From positions 1,488,001-1,552,000 of the forward strand of contig JAALGY010000030.1 in assembly GCA_032358165.1 (NCBI GenBank): 64,000 nt of DNA, written 5' to 3'. Shown one piece after another: positions 24,901-36,987 of this stretch; the first letter of the stretch is position 1, and every line of letters starts with the position of its first letter. The notes below the pieces were generated by a model, which saw only the letters and a program-made list of their open reading frames with translations, had not been told where the DNA came from and ran no database searches. The stretch comes from Diplosphaera chodatii (Eukaryota; Chlorophyta; Trebouxiophyceae; Prasiolales; Stichococcaceae). The position numbers were made by a program, and so were the translations under genes.

Positions 24901-27900
24901 CTCGCAGTAGGATATGGATATTTGCAGCCCTGCAGGTAGAGGGCCACTGCATTGGCATGCCAAAGTGTGCAATGATTCGGTTGTAAATGTGTCGATGGCC
25001 TCAAGTGGACGACACACCCATATGATGAGCATATTGGACTCCATTTCAACATTGAAAACAACCCACCACGCACCTCGCTGGTCAGTGCGCACATGCTGCC
25101 GTCAGCCGCCCAGTCCATGTGCAGGGCGGCTGCTGCACCGCTGAGCGCGAATATGGCAGTGGCGCTGTCCCCGCTTGTGCCCCTGCAACGATGCCGAGGC
25201 TGCAGTTCGAACATGCACCTCACTACCGGCTGGATGCATTGGAAAGGTTGCATCCAAGTTGGACAAGAGAGGTGGCGTGATGACCGTGCGCCTGCATCGG
25301 CCTGCAGCCTGGTGGCTAATGATGCATGGACCCCGATGTTGTCAACGGACAACCGGTCGACGCGCCCTGATTTGGGCTGTGGGACGAGGGTGTGCAGCGC
25401 TCCCGACCCCAGGACTGCCGCTCGGCCCGGCGCACGGCAGAAGGCGAGGCCCAGGATGCTGCTGTCCCCGCTGTCACCGTCGCCAATGTCCAGGATGTGA
25501 GACGTGCGGCACCCAAGCTGCCCGCCCTGCTCCTGTATGGTGATCTGCGGCCACAGGCAAGTGTGGCAGCAGTGGGTGACAGCGCAGCAGAGGTTCAATT
25601 CCGAACAGCAGGGACCACAGCAACCGCCGAAACCAAGCTCACAATTAATGATGCATGGCCCCTCAGTGCGCCTACAAAAGCATGCAAGAACTTCGGTAAT
25701 CCTGCCCTGCACCCGCTCGCCTGTGTGACAGTACCTCGCGCAAAGCCCAGCAGCAGGTCGGCATCGTCGGTCGCCGCATGGGCTACCAGGCTGCCATGGT
25801 CCGGGCCAAACAGCACGTCCAGTGGCGGGTCCAGACGCTCAGCGCCTGCACCGAGCCAGGCACGCTCTGCTGGGCCAGCAGCACAGCTACATGTTGTTGT
25901 TGTCGTGCTGCTGCCGAAGTAAGTACTGGTTCTCCTGCAGCACAGTCAGGCGGCAAAACAACCGCTCTCTCATAAATAGTATCAGATACAAGTGTGGCAT
26001 TTGGCAGCGCACCCAGTGTGCGGATCTGGACAGCAGCATCAAATACCGCCGCCAGCGCGGGGACAGCACCAGGCCCCGTGCACCTTGGTCCGTCAGAACC
26101 TGCGCCGGGGGCGGTGCCTGCGCTGCCGGCGTGCAGCACTGGGGCCGCCGCATCGCAGTCGACCACATGCAGCAGGTAGAGCGCTTGCGGCATCTGGCCA
26201 AACGAGAGCACCTGCGCACGGAACTTGCGCTGCTGTCACCCAACTTAGTGCCTCGTGTGTGTACATGCGTGCGAGTTGGAGATCATGTGGCGGATATCCT
26301 CTGCTGAACCAGAGGCACTGGCAGGCCATGTGCAAGTTGGCGCCGTCTTTACGAAACAAGGCACTGTCAGATGTCAGCACCTGCAGCGCTTGATCGGGAA
26401 GGCCTGTCTGCTGTGCCACTGAGAACAGCGTGACCTGCACATCAGCAGGACACTGCTTAGCGAACTGACTGCTGCAGCGGTTGGTCTGGTCTGCGTGACC
26501 ACTTGACATGCACGCCAGTTCATTGACAGCTGTCAGTCCGACGTGATTGATGAGAATTGCCCTGGATGTCCTGCTTGCAGCATGACTAACATCATCATGG
26601 TCCACAAAGGGAACTTACCTGTTTGCTGGCATCGCCCACTGCAAAGCAGGCTGCGCCCTGTGCGAGGCAGGTGACTGCAGCGCCAGGACCTACGTTGGCA
26701 ACCATCTGCAGCGAGAAATCGCACCTCTGCAACTCTACCAATAACCTAGCATACAGCAGGGAGCTTGGCTGCAAGCAGCGTACGCAATCATGTGCATCAC
26801 AATATCCTGGCTCCTCAACAACAGTTGTGAATGTGCGCACATGTGCATGCTAATAGAAGCAAGCGGAGGAGTGCACTGCTGTCATCCACCTGCAGCGAGT
26901 GCAGCGCCGGGCTGAAGCACAGCACATCGCCACCGCTGGTGCCGATAGCCAGGGCCTGCTGCAGGGGTGCCCATGTGATGCACGTCACCTCGTCCGCCTG
27001 AGCAGCACCACTACAACTGTAACAGCGCAAAGCTATATCGAAGGCCTACTTGTGATGGTTGCTAAAGGGTGTCTTTCTGATTGGCATCAGTACCTGGAAG
27101 GACCTTTGGTTTGATTGACAGATGGGGTCGTTAACAGTCTGACAGACGGTATGGTATGAGATCTTAGTGATTGAGACAATTGGTTGCTGCATATGTTGCT
27201 ATAGCAAGAAGCGTGTCTGGCATCGCAACTTGAGCCACAGAAAGAGGCAGCACGACCATGACGCCATGCATATCTGCAGCAGAAAGCGCATGCACACGCT
27301 GGAATCCCAGTATGCAACATCGCAAAATGTCAGATGTGTGAAAGTGGCATCGGCCATGCAGCATCACCTTGCGGCACACTTCGATGTCCCAGGACTCCAG
27401 CACAGCCGCCCGCCACAGTGCAACGGATCGGCAGCGGTGCGGCGCCACCGCCAGGATACCTCCGTCGGCAGACCACTTCATCTCGCGGGCGCAGCTGCGG
27501 CGGCGCTGCGAAAAGGGGAAGTCCTCTCGGGGCAGCAGGAAGGAGTCGTGGCGCGTGCCGGCATGGGTGAAGATCGCTGCCCGCCGCTGCATGTGTGTGA
27601 AGACATTACAATGTTGAGCATGGAGGAGACAAGGTCAAGTGATTGCCAACTAGGCATGACAGGTGTGTGTGTCAGACCCAGTATGTCTTACCCCACTGGG
27701 TAAGACACACTCCGGAACGGTGACCAGGCTCAGCATGACAGTGACATGTGTTGTGAGGATTGTGCCATTGTGACCTCATTATGAGGGCCTGCCACCTTTT
27801 GCCGTCAGCTTGCAGCAAGTGGTTGATGTGCATGCTTGTTGGTGCAGCTTACATGTCAACGTGTATCCGATGATTCATTCGGATATGTCCGTTCCGAAGG

Positions 27901-28064
27901 CGTCACATAATGACAGCAGCAGCGTAACTAAGCGGCGAAGTACTCACTTCGCAGCCAGCCACGGCAACGAAGCAGCTGCTTGGGTCCCATGCAACTAGCG
28001 CCTCGCCCGGTGTGCTGGCGCCGACGCTCCATGCATGCCTCTGCCAACCACAACATCGACACAG
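21936..28064 (-). CDS. large WD40 protein resembling IFT144/WDR19, apparently lacking the TPR half
   Basis: Clear exons include one ending at 27948 (TPGEALVAWDPSSCFVAVAG), 27586-27368 (IFTHAGTRHDSFLLP, AREMKWSADGGILAVAP, SVALWRAAVLESWDIEVC), 26997-26890 (DEVTCITWAPLQQALAIGTS), 26726-26619, 26434-26381, one starting at 26211 (VLSFGQMPQALYLLHVVD), then segments with DDADLLLGFARG, HILDIGDGDSGDSSILGLAF, ALHMDWAADGSMCALTSEVR, DGVVHVLSAAPALVG and CRLLAEDATGAVRVYDAATG. Order and spacing follow the two N-terminal beta-propellers of IFT144, a ciliary intraflagellar-transport A subunit. After NGMLLRQAASGELEASVLET only about 80 residues remain before TAG at 21936-21938, so the long TPR region and zinc ribbon of IFT144 are missing here. 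The 5' exon with the start codon was not found. Another WD40 family cannot be excluded; exon borders in 22300-24800 are approximate. Confidence 0.5.
27684..27707. repeat. perfect 10-bp inverted repeat (hairpin)
   Basis: TGTCTTACCC and GGGTAAGACA are separated by the 4-base loop CACT. It lies in the WD40 gene just 5' of the exon 27586-27368 in transcript order, inside an intron. Confidence 0.8.
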
Positions 28065-29531
28065 ATCTCGGTATGCAGGTTGCCATGCCAGCTCAGACTT
28101 CAATCACAAGGAGCGCCAATAGACCACTTGACTGTTCTCCAGCCCAGCAGGCACTGGTGCGTTGCTGACATGAACGCTGCCGTGCATATGTGTGCGTGTA
28201 TGTGTGTCACGTACGCATGCGGACTGCAGGACATCAGTGGACAATGCACCCCCGCACATCTGTTCTTCGACTTAAGAAACATCAAGCAAGACCTACAGAC
28301 TTACAGACCTACGAACCTACATCAAGCAAGACCTCGTACGCCATGCATGGCGTGCTGTTGGGGCATGCCATGTTGCACTGTTAGGTGTGAATGCTGCTAT
28401 TTGACGTGTTGGTGCTTTATCGTGAGTCGCACACGGAAAGATTAAATCAGTATGTTATGAAGATCCTACCATCAGAAGCGGAGTACATCCGACACAGCAG
28501 CCATCGGCCGCGGCGCCGCTCTTGGACGTGATACACACCTAGACTCAAGGCAGCTGGAGTGCCGTGCATCAGTTGCAGCCTGCTGATGCGCATTCATGCG
28601 ACAGCATCAGCAGCTAGACACGCACCATGACTTCCTATACCATTGGTGCGACGCTTGCACTTCAGCGTGCTGTGGATCTGGAGATCCAGCCAGCGGAGTC
28701 TGCTGTCCTCCAGGGCGGAATGGAAGCTGAGCAAGACACTGCAGCAAACAACCGGCCTTGCAGTGTTTTGCAGCTTGCTTGCCGAGTTCAAGCTAGAACC
28801 CTTTGCGTAATTGTAGTTGCACTCTAGTGGCCAGCCTGTGCTGAGATTGCCATGTTCATGCTGTGAAGATTGCAGGCAAGCTGCACTTGTTCATAATGAT
28901 CTGCGCACCGCAGGGTCACGTATCTGGGACTTTTTGACACAGTCCGGCTATTCTTCGTACTTGCGACGGGCGGAAACAGCAGAGTGGTGCTGTGGTCGTC
29001 AGGTGCGCTATTGGTACTGTCGCTGCGTCGCATGCAACATCACTGTGCTCAGTCCAGACAGGCGACATATTGCTTGGCACGCTGCCGACATGGCCGCAAA
29101 TGCAATGGATTCAGCTGCAGGAAAGCATGCAGGCAGGACGACTGACGCGGACAGCAACTGCGTCAGGGCATGGGGATGGGGGCACTCAACAGGCCTTCAG
29201 GCGCCGCCCTTCTAGATTCAGCAAAGGATCACACGCAGTAGCCCGCGTGCCAGACCGTTACGCCACATGCTACACACGGGACAGGACTACAGTCAGCCAG
29301 CTCAGCCACAACAGGAGCAGCATTGCCAGCACAGCCAGTTCTCAGCAGTTCAGTTGCACCATCACGCCAGCGTCTGCCGGCGCACAGCACAGCAGGCGGT
29401 CGAAGTGTGCTGCCAGCCGGCAGGATGAGACGCAGTCCCAGCAGCAGCAGTCGCTGGACTTGCCCAGAGAGGGAGACAGCACGTCGCCAGGTGTGAAAGC
29501 TTGAGCCCTGCAGCGCTGTTGCTCACGGGAC
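28065..29531. promoter_or_regulatory. 1.5-kb divergent intergenic region
   Basis: It separates the IFT144-like gene (minus) from the Ser/Thr kinase (plus). It may contain the missing 5' exon of the former. A 16-bp direct repeat (ACATCAAGCAAGACCT) occurs at 28279-28294 and 28319-28334. An ORF at 29100-29504 on the plus strand is Ser/Gln-rich but its frame does not splice in phase to the kinase, so I left it out. Confidence 0.45.
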
Positions 29532-32500
29532 ATGCTCTCACTCAATCGGCAGGTGCTGGCAGCGAGCACAGCGAGCCTCTTGCATTGCACAGCAGGACTT
29601 GCTCTGCGCAGAAATGCCTCAGCTCCTTACACAGGTTCCTGGCTGCATGACAGTACCACTCCACACTGTCCTTAGGGCCTGCATGGAGCGGCGACTTCCA
29701 GCCAGGCGATGTGCTGGACGGGCGCTACAGGGTGCTTGAGGTTCTAGGCCGTGGCAGCAATGGCGTGACCTACAAGGCGAGCAGCTCTGAAGGCCTAGGG
29801 TACCTCCCCAGCTGACCTACATCTCAAAGCAAACTCCAAGATGCCATGGCGTGCCGCTGCCTGCGATGTGCCGCTGTTGTGGCTTGCAGGCAGAGCCGCT
29901 GGATGGTTCATCAGCCCAGCCGGTTGCAGTGAAGGCGCTCTCGCTGCGAGGGCTGCGCGGCGACTGGAAGGCGCTGGAGCTGTTCCAGCGGGAGGCCAAG
30001 ACCCTGGAGGCCCTGCAGCACCCGGGCATCCCCAAGTACCTGGAGTACTTTGAGGTGGACACGCCCCGCGACAAGGGCTTCTACCTGGTCCAGGTGACTG
30101 CTGCACATGCAAATCAATTTTGAATCGCCGATGTGCGCGTAGGTCTGCTCCGTGCACGATGTGGCGCACATGAAGTACATGCAGAGAGTGGCTTGGCGCA
30201 TCTGCCCCTGCCTCCACATGCACACACTTCCACGCTGCAGGAGCTGGCGCCCGGCAAGTCGCTGGCGCAGGTGGTGGCGGACGGCTGGCGCGGTGGCGAG
30301 GACGAGGTGAAGCAGCTGGCGGCGCAGATCCTGGAGGTGCTGCAGTACCTCGGCGGCCGGCGGCCCCCCGTGACGCACAGGCAACACCCCTAGCAGTCAG
30401 AGAGCACTGTCCTAAATGACATGGCCCACTGACTGGCTGCCACTCCCTCTTGATTGTCAGCTGCAGACGACTGCAAGTGCACTGGTGGGCAGTCTGACTT
30501 CTTGCGTTGCAGGGATGTGAAGCCAGAGAACATCATACTGGAGGGGGGCCGCCCAGGGGGGCGGGTGTACCTGGTCGACTTCGGTGGCGTGCAGGTAACA
30601 CAACCCGCACAGCTGTTGGTGCTGCTGCTTGCCAGGAACCGATGCCCTGCTGGTTTCCAACTGCTGCAACCCTGATGGTTTGGACATGCAAAGCATGCAT
30701 GTGTGTTGCTGTGGCAGGCAGGCATCCATGCTCAAACGAATAATCACACTCTGACATTGCCAGAAGTGAGTGGGGATACACTGACATGACCGCTGCGACG
30801 AGCGCATACACCGCAGTGTCAAAGGCACCACTGCTGCACCGCACACAGGCGGCGGCCGCGGGCGCCAGCGGCATCGGCACCACGGTGGTGGGGACCTATG
30901 GCTACATGGCCCCCGAGCAGTTCCGCGGCGCGGCGTCGCCCGCCTCCGACCTGTACGGCCTCGGCGGCACTCTGCTGTTCCTGCTGTCAGGTGAACGGCC
31001 GGAGGGTTTTGTCGTGGATCATTAGGGTTTGCTGCTGCACTGTCGTGTGGTGTCCCGAGCTGCTGAACCCCTTGTGCCTTGTGAGGGGGTCCGCGCCCTG
31101 CTGACGCCGTGGGGCACCACAGCGCCTCTCTGCTCGTCCGGGTGCAACACTTGAAGACAACACGTTCCCAACAGTATCCCCCTGCTGTGCACTGCCTGGT
31201 CGAAGCGCATACCTGCCCACCCCTGTCAGGCCTGATCAGCTCTCGCCTGGGAACGACCAGGCAAACCGCCCAGCACATTCCCGGAGCGGGGCCTGCGGCT
31301 GGACTATGGCGAGGACCTGATAGCCGACACCAACCTCGACGCTGTGGTGGAGGGTTTACTGGAGCCGCTGACAGAGGATCGGCTATCGGCAGCGGACGCG
31401 CTGCAGCTGCTGCGGGCGCCGGCTGCAGAAGCCAGGTGGGGGTGCTGTGTCGGCTCCCGAACCGCTGTGTTGCTGAACTTGAAATGGTGCTGATCGAGAT
31501 GCAGCATGCTCACACTGCTTGCCGATGGCCAAGGTGCCGCTGTCGACACTTTGCTTTTGTGAGTGCCAGCACCAAACAAGGGATTCCCTGCACTTTCGTT
31601 TTCAGCACCCGGGACTCTGCTGGTGTGCAGGGGGCGGCAGCAGAGTAAGCGCAGCGCCAAACGCAGCGACGCCGCTCCAGGGCAGCCCACCGGCGGCCGG
31701 GCGGTCCTGAAGCGGCGCGAACGATCTTTGCGGGTGGACATCCCGCCAGCAGGGCTCACAGGTAGCGAGGTGCCTGACAATTCAGAGCTGTTTAGCGCTA
31801 TGGCTGGAGGACGGTTCGGCTTGTCAGCTGCCATAATGTCCATGCTCTGCAGCACGATATGGGCATACATCATCATGTCAAGGTGATACAATTAAGGAGA
31901 ACTTGCTTCACCTGCGAGTGCAGGCGAGTCCCTGTTCACGGGGGCCTTTGCGGTCGCCTGGAACGCGTTTGTGGCGATATGGACGGTGGGGGCGCTGGCG
32001 GGCGGCGGGGTGCTCATGGCGCTGTTCTCGCTGCCGTTCTGGGCCGCAGGCTTTGCCGTCAGCAGGTGCGACTACCAATCATCCGCTTCTGCACGGTCCT
32101 CGCACCTGCACATGGTACGGCGGTCGGCGATCCGGTCGGCGTGGCAGTGCTGCGGGCCGACAACAGTGGGCATGTGGCACACGGAAGGCCATTTCTGCCG
32201 TCGCCCACCGCGCAGGACGGCGTTTGGCAAGGCGCTGCTGCGGGAGCGCCTCAAGCTGGGGCCCAAGCGGTGGGAGCTGCAGCGGAAGCTGGCCGTGCTG
32301 AAGGGTGGGGAGGCGGACTGGGAGGGCGGCGGGTCCAAGGGCGCCTCCGGGCTGACGCAGGTGCACTCGCAAGGTCTGACAGTATCTGAGTGTGTAGTCC
32401 TTCAAGGCCCACATTGCCTGCTGAGGCATCGCAGATCAGCACTGATAGCAGGACACATTGTCACAACCAGACGCTGCTGCAGTGGAGTGGCGACTCGGCT

Positions 32501-33284
32501 GCAAATGCAACTGCAGTCGATCATGTCTGCGAGGCACACCCCTCCTGCCTCTGCGCAGGATCTGCAAGGCGCACGGCTGGTGACGACTGCATATGTCAAC
32601 GGTTCACCGCAGACCCAGGTGAATCTTTTGTACCAAAGCTCGCCAGTCACGAAGTCTGCACACAGCAGCATGTGAATAATAATGATGGCAGATGCGTCCA
32701 CCTGGCCTGAACTTCGTATGCGAGCGCTGGACAGCACATGCAACCCCTTCGACACATAGTTGAAATTCTGTGCACTGCAGATCGAGCTCATAGAGGGCGT
32801 CAACAAGCACGTGTTCGGGGAGGGGCTCGACATTGTGGAGCAGCAGTGGCTGGTGTCGGAACTCAATGGCTGGCTCGAGTCGCGGCGCGGCAGCCCCATC
32901 GAGATAGACACGACTGAGGACCGAGCACAGGTGCAGTTTCCTGCTGCTGTCGGCCCTGGTCATGGACTCTGTACCACCCTTGCAATCCACACCAGTGCGG
33001 GCGGTTCCAGTGGCTGCACTTGGCACCCAAACCCTGGACATGCATGTGCATCGCCTGGTCCATCGTCATTGCTGGCGCACAGCAGCCGGCTGCCAACTCA
33101 TTGCTGGCTGCCGTCTGCCCAGCACCGCCCTGCTTGTCGGGTGCAGGACGACCTCATGCGCGACGACGACATGTTGTGGGATGATGATGTGTTTGGCGGC
33201 TCGCGCATCAGCAGCCGGCCGCTGCATGGCGGAGACCGATGGGGACGGTTACGGGGATTCGACTCCTCAGACGACGACCTATGA
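29532..33284 (+). CDS. membrane-linked Ser/Thr protein kinase
   Basis: Thirteen exons join in phase to 570 residues (29532-29634, 29676-29776, 29890-30093, 30241-30380, 30513-30594, 30849-30990, 31261-31435, 31631-31761, 31924-32065, 32216-32360, 32559-32618, 32781-32930, 33147-33284). All kinase landmarks are present: Gly loop [16 protein letters not shown] lysine in PVAVKAL (about residue 83), catalytic HRDVKPEN, Mg-binding VDFGG, and activation/APE segment [11 protein letters not shown]. After the kinase come a basic stretch and one long hydrophobic region ([33 protein letters not shown]; residues about 362-400), then a soluble part and an Asp-rich end. The N-terminal 40 residues are rich in Ser, Ala and Arg and could be an organelle transit peptide. 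The layout recalls bacterial-type membrane kinases kept in algae; substrate unknown. Two introns begin with GC (29777, 30381). Confidence 0.88.
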
Positions 33285-34068
33285 GGGCACTGTATCACAA
33301 GGGAGACGTGTTGCCCGTGGGGTGCCCGCTGGGCGCCATGTGGATGTGGGTTGCAGCACTGAGCAGCGTCCATGCAGTGGTGCAGCTCATCACACCGAGT
33401 TTGCTTCAATTGTTTGACGGTCCAACTGCAGCAACAGGTCTGCTGGGTGCCAGTGAAGAGAGTGTATGAGAATGATTGTAGAGTAGCGCCATGGTTACAT
33501 GTGATTTGGGAGGTGAGGGGCCTTGTTTCCGAAAGCTTCAACAAAGAGTACATGGGTGACGCTTGGCCTCCCACTGGGCCGAGTGATAAACCAATGCAAA
33601 CCACAGCACAATTGCATATTTTGGTCATTGCGCAGCACCTATGGCGCTGGGACGGTTCACACAACAGCTGCCTTGGACAGTAAAGATATCTGGCTCTGAC
33701 GCAACTCACATTGCCAGCCTGTGCTTCGCCGCCACTCTCGAAGAGCGGGGCACAGTCCGCATCACCGAGGCCCCTGGCCCCCACTGCGCATCTAGACAGC
33801 AGCTGCCGCCTGCAGTTGCGCGGCCTTTGCCCTCTGTGCGTGCAGCACACGTGCTGAGCAGCACTTGTCGCGCGCAGCACGTTCACTATGCTGAGCCGCG
33901 ACGGCCACAGAGGGCTGCTGGTCCGGTGAACGCTGCGAGCGCGGCGTTTGCTGAAAGGCGTGCAGGGCAGCGCTGCCAGCTGTTTTTGCCTGCAGACTGG
34001 CTGCGATCGCTGCGCTGCCACCAGCACGAACTGCTGGGGCCGCCGGCATCGTTGCTCACGCCGCAGCA
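33285..34068. other. convergent intergenic region with one small minus-strand ORF
   Basis: It lies between the kinase stop and the ADF stop. On the minus strand an 85-codon ORF (34049-33792) opens with ATG 20 nt after the ADF stop codon and encodes an Ala/Gln/Arg-rich peptide (MPAAPAVRAGGSAAIAA...). It may be chance coding in the ADF 3' UTR or a second cistron. Nothing else was recognised. Confidence 0.4.
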
Positions 34069-36171
34069 TCACTTGCGGGTGAGCACGCTTATCACATGGT
34101 CGTGGATCTCGTTTTCTGTGATCTCATCCCGGTCAGACACCTGAAGCTCCACAGCTAGGCCCTGCAGCGATAAAGCACCAGCGCTCATGTGCCGCCAGCT
34201 CAGACGTTTTAACGGTACTCTAGTGCTCCTTCCTCTGCAACTCAGGTGCTGCCACCGCAGACCTCAGCCAGTCCCCACTACAGCAGTCTGTGTGTGTATA
34301 GTGTCAAACAGTTGGCGCACCTCGAGGTAGGACTTGAAGAAGTCCTTGGTGCTGGCGTACATCATCTTGTTCTTGATCCTCGCATTGTCGGGCGACCTGC
34401 GCAGCAGCAGCCGCCGCAGCCTTTTGCACATGCTGTACAGGGAGCTGCAAGCCCTATACCAGCATGGCTGTCCTGCGGGCATGCAAGCAATGCGAAGCAC
34501 AGCGGCAGCGGCCGGCGCACCAGCTGATGAACACCAGCTTGTCGAAGACCCGGCCCTCGCTGTTCGTCACCTGGTAGTCAAACACTGCGCGACACAGCAA
34601 GCAGAGGTTGTGCTGGCAGCCTGTCACCAGACAACCGAGCATTGGCAGCATGAGCACTAGGTGGCACCATAACAGCTGCCGGTGACTTGCAGGAGCAGGC
34701 TGATAGTTCAGCGCCTGGCATTGCACGATAACGGGCACGAGGGTACCCACCGGCGAATCGGCAGTCGTTGTCGGGCAACCTCGACACAAAGTCATCGTAT
34801 GGCGCGTCCTTCTTGCCAACGTCCACGATGATGATCTACAGGTAGGCGAAATCCCCTAGATTTCACAGCTGGATCAGCATGTTTCACCGACAATGCCCGC
34901 AGCTGCTTATTCCCCTTTTGCGGCCTCTGCAAAAAGGTCCCCAAAGCAGGGCTACCGTGGGGTGAGCCCAACAACACATTGTCCCGGAACTCACCTCGGT
35001 TCCGGCGGGGTTGATGCCCCACATGGCCCACCGGTAGGCTGCCTTGGCCTTCATGTAGTAGAACAGGTTCACCGCATCGTCGCTGACCGCAATGCCGCTC
35101 ATTGACGTCTGCAGCATAACATCCGGCTTCAGCTCAGCATGCTATTGTGATGCGTCGCTCAAAAGCACAGCATGCATTTCCTCAGCGAGCCAGCAGACAA
35201 ACACGGCCAGCGTGGCGCACTGCAGCAGTGGCACTCCGGCAGCTTGGCAAATGCAGGGCACAGGAGGCAGCGCTGGTCTGACCTGCGGGCCCGTCTTCTT
35301 CCGGAGGGCGCCCCCCATGCTGGGTATGTTGGCCGGCAGATCAGCCGCTCGTTCCCCATCTGCGCTGCCAGCAGCACTGCAAGCACAGGAGCCAATGCAC
35401 TGTTGCCTCTTCAGCATCGGGTGGTTTTCCGCATCCAGCTGCCCAACATGCTCTGATGTCAGCGGCCGGACAATTTCCACTGCTCTGTGCCCGGCCCCCC
35501 GCACATGCGGCAGAGCAACGCACCTGCCACGCTGCGAGGGCGGCGGCGACGCCTGCTGCTGTGCTGGCGGCTGGCTGCCTGCCTGCGTTGTCCCTGCAGG
35601 CGACGACAGCTGGGCATTGGCATGTATTGGACAGCCAGGCAGAAGCCACAGGTGCCCCATGGATCAGACTGATAATCTTGACACCTGCGCTGCGCACTGC
35701 AAGGCTGTACGCGTCCGATTGCTGCAGACAACCTCCGCATCCGGACACCAGGAGCTGGAGCTGTTGCTGTGCGGCGTCCCGGCGCAGCGCTTGGGTGCAG
35801 CGATGTGGCTGCGCTGCTGGCAGTTGCGATGTCGCGCCCGCTCTGTGATGACTGACCACCTGTGATATCTGATGGACCGCTCCGCAATCCTCACCTGCCG
35901 TCGCAGCGGGCTGCTCAAGCGCGGGGGACGCTGCTCGCTGCGGGGTGGCCACGCCGCTGCCGTCTGACACGTTGAGGCCGTAGAAGGAGTCCAGGAAGCG
36001 GGTCTTGACGTCCGCATAGTCCGCCTCGCTGATGAAGCCGGCGTCCAGGCCGGCCTTGAACTGCTGCGCCTTCAGAAACGCGGCCTTCACCACCTCGTAG
36101 TCGCCCTCCGTGATCAGGCCCTCCTGCATCGCCGCCCGCGCCGTGCGCAGCGTGCTCGCCGCATCAGCCAT
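34069..36171 (-). CDS. ADF: actin-depolymerizing factor/cofilin with N-terminal extension
   Basis: Eight exons in transcript order, 36171-35895, 35593-35524, 35376-35283, 35108-34995, 34835-34751, 34584-34521, 34396-34321 and 34140-34069, join in phase to 283 residues. The last 135 residues are a complete ADF-H domain: SGIAVSDDAVNLFYYMKAKA, IIIVDVGKKDAPYDDFVSRL, VFDKLVFISWSPDNARIKNK and MMYASTKDFFKSYLE, including the long actin-binding helix. ADF/cofilin severs and recycles actin filaments in the cytosol. The unusual part is the first 150 residues: two copies of a 16-residue motif (residues 18-33 and 45-60) followed by an Ala/Pro/Gln-rich linker. Normal ADFs are about 140 residues, so this is a two-part protein; in-phase junctions support one gene. 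It is divergent to the tail-anchored gene at 36988. Confidence 0.92.
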
Positions 36172-36987
36172 GCGGCCGCCACGGGCGGTTCCCCTCTCCG
36201 CCTGCAGCCACGTGCACAATGATTGTGTCATACACATCCTGACCCGATTCCTCAGGGGTCAGAGCCGTCAGCTGACGCCCGCGGCGCTTGCACCCCGCAG
36301 ATAGCTGCTAATTAAGCCCAGATTGCCGTTGCTGAGCAGGCTGCAGGCGGTGTTACGCAGTTGTTACGGGCCAGGCCTGTTGTTGAGCGCTCAGCTGTCG
36401 TAGTCACGATTGCTGGGGAAACTTCGCAAGCCCGGGCAACAGCTGCGGGTGAGACGGCCGGCCTGTGGGCAACAGCACACCGCATCGCCACGATCGCAGC
36501 GCACCTGGCCCGCCCTGTTGCAGGTCACAGATCGCGCCAAGTCTGCCTGTTCGCCTGTAAATACGTCGCAGAGCACTCGCTCACAGTCTTGTCGGCCTCA
36601 CAGCAGACAGCAGGGTCGCGATCTTGCCAGGAAAGTGTCAGTAGCTCTCGGAATGAGGTGTGCAGTTGTGCGCTGCCGACGCCAGTGTCGACTTTGTGGG
36701 CAGCTCTGCAGCCATGGGCCCATTGGTCCTCGAGATCCACACATGCTTCCGATTGGTGAAAGGCCTTGATTGTGGCACTTCATGGGGATGCCCGAAAGGC
36801 AACCTTCAGATACCCACAATATCTTCAGAGTCCCAGGCTGCTCTGGGTAGGCAGACGCGCAACGCGTGCTGGTCTGCCACAGCCTACTTCATACAACCTG
36901 CTGATCGCAGCTGCAGAAGCTTGTAGACTACTGCAGCGGCCCGGCCGTCTGCGTTTGGCGGTCCATCTTGACCCCGCGTCAGCAAGG
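36172..36987. promoter_or_regulatory. divergent intergenic region between ADF and the tail-anchored gene
   Basis: Start codons face away from each other about 0.8 kb apart. An open frame continues upstream of 36988 to 36766 but begins with TTG, not ATG, so I treat it as 5' UTR. No motif was recognised. Confidence 0.45.

Noticed and set aside
24798..25712. 304-codon open frame on the minus strand
   Set aside because: It is real coding sequence only in parts; it runs through several WD40 exons and their introns and begins without a supported start, so it is not a separate gene.
29100..29504. Ser/Gln-rich ORF as first exon of the kinase
   Set aside because: Its 3' donor leaves phase 1 whereas the next kinase exon needs phase 0; the ATG at 29532 gives a consistent model without it.
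33098..34072. 324-codon ORF on the minus strand
   Set aside because: It overlaps the last kinase exon in antisense and the ADF 3' end; no domain or protein-like pattern.
36766..36987. Upstream extension of the tail-anchored gene by 74 codons
   Set aside because: The upstream frame opens with TTG rather than ATG; the ATG at 36988 gives a plausible N-terminus.
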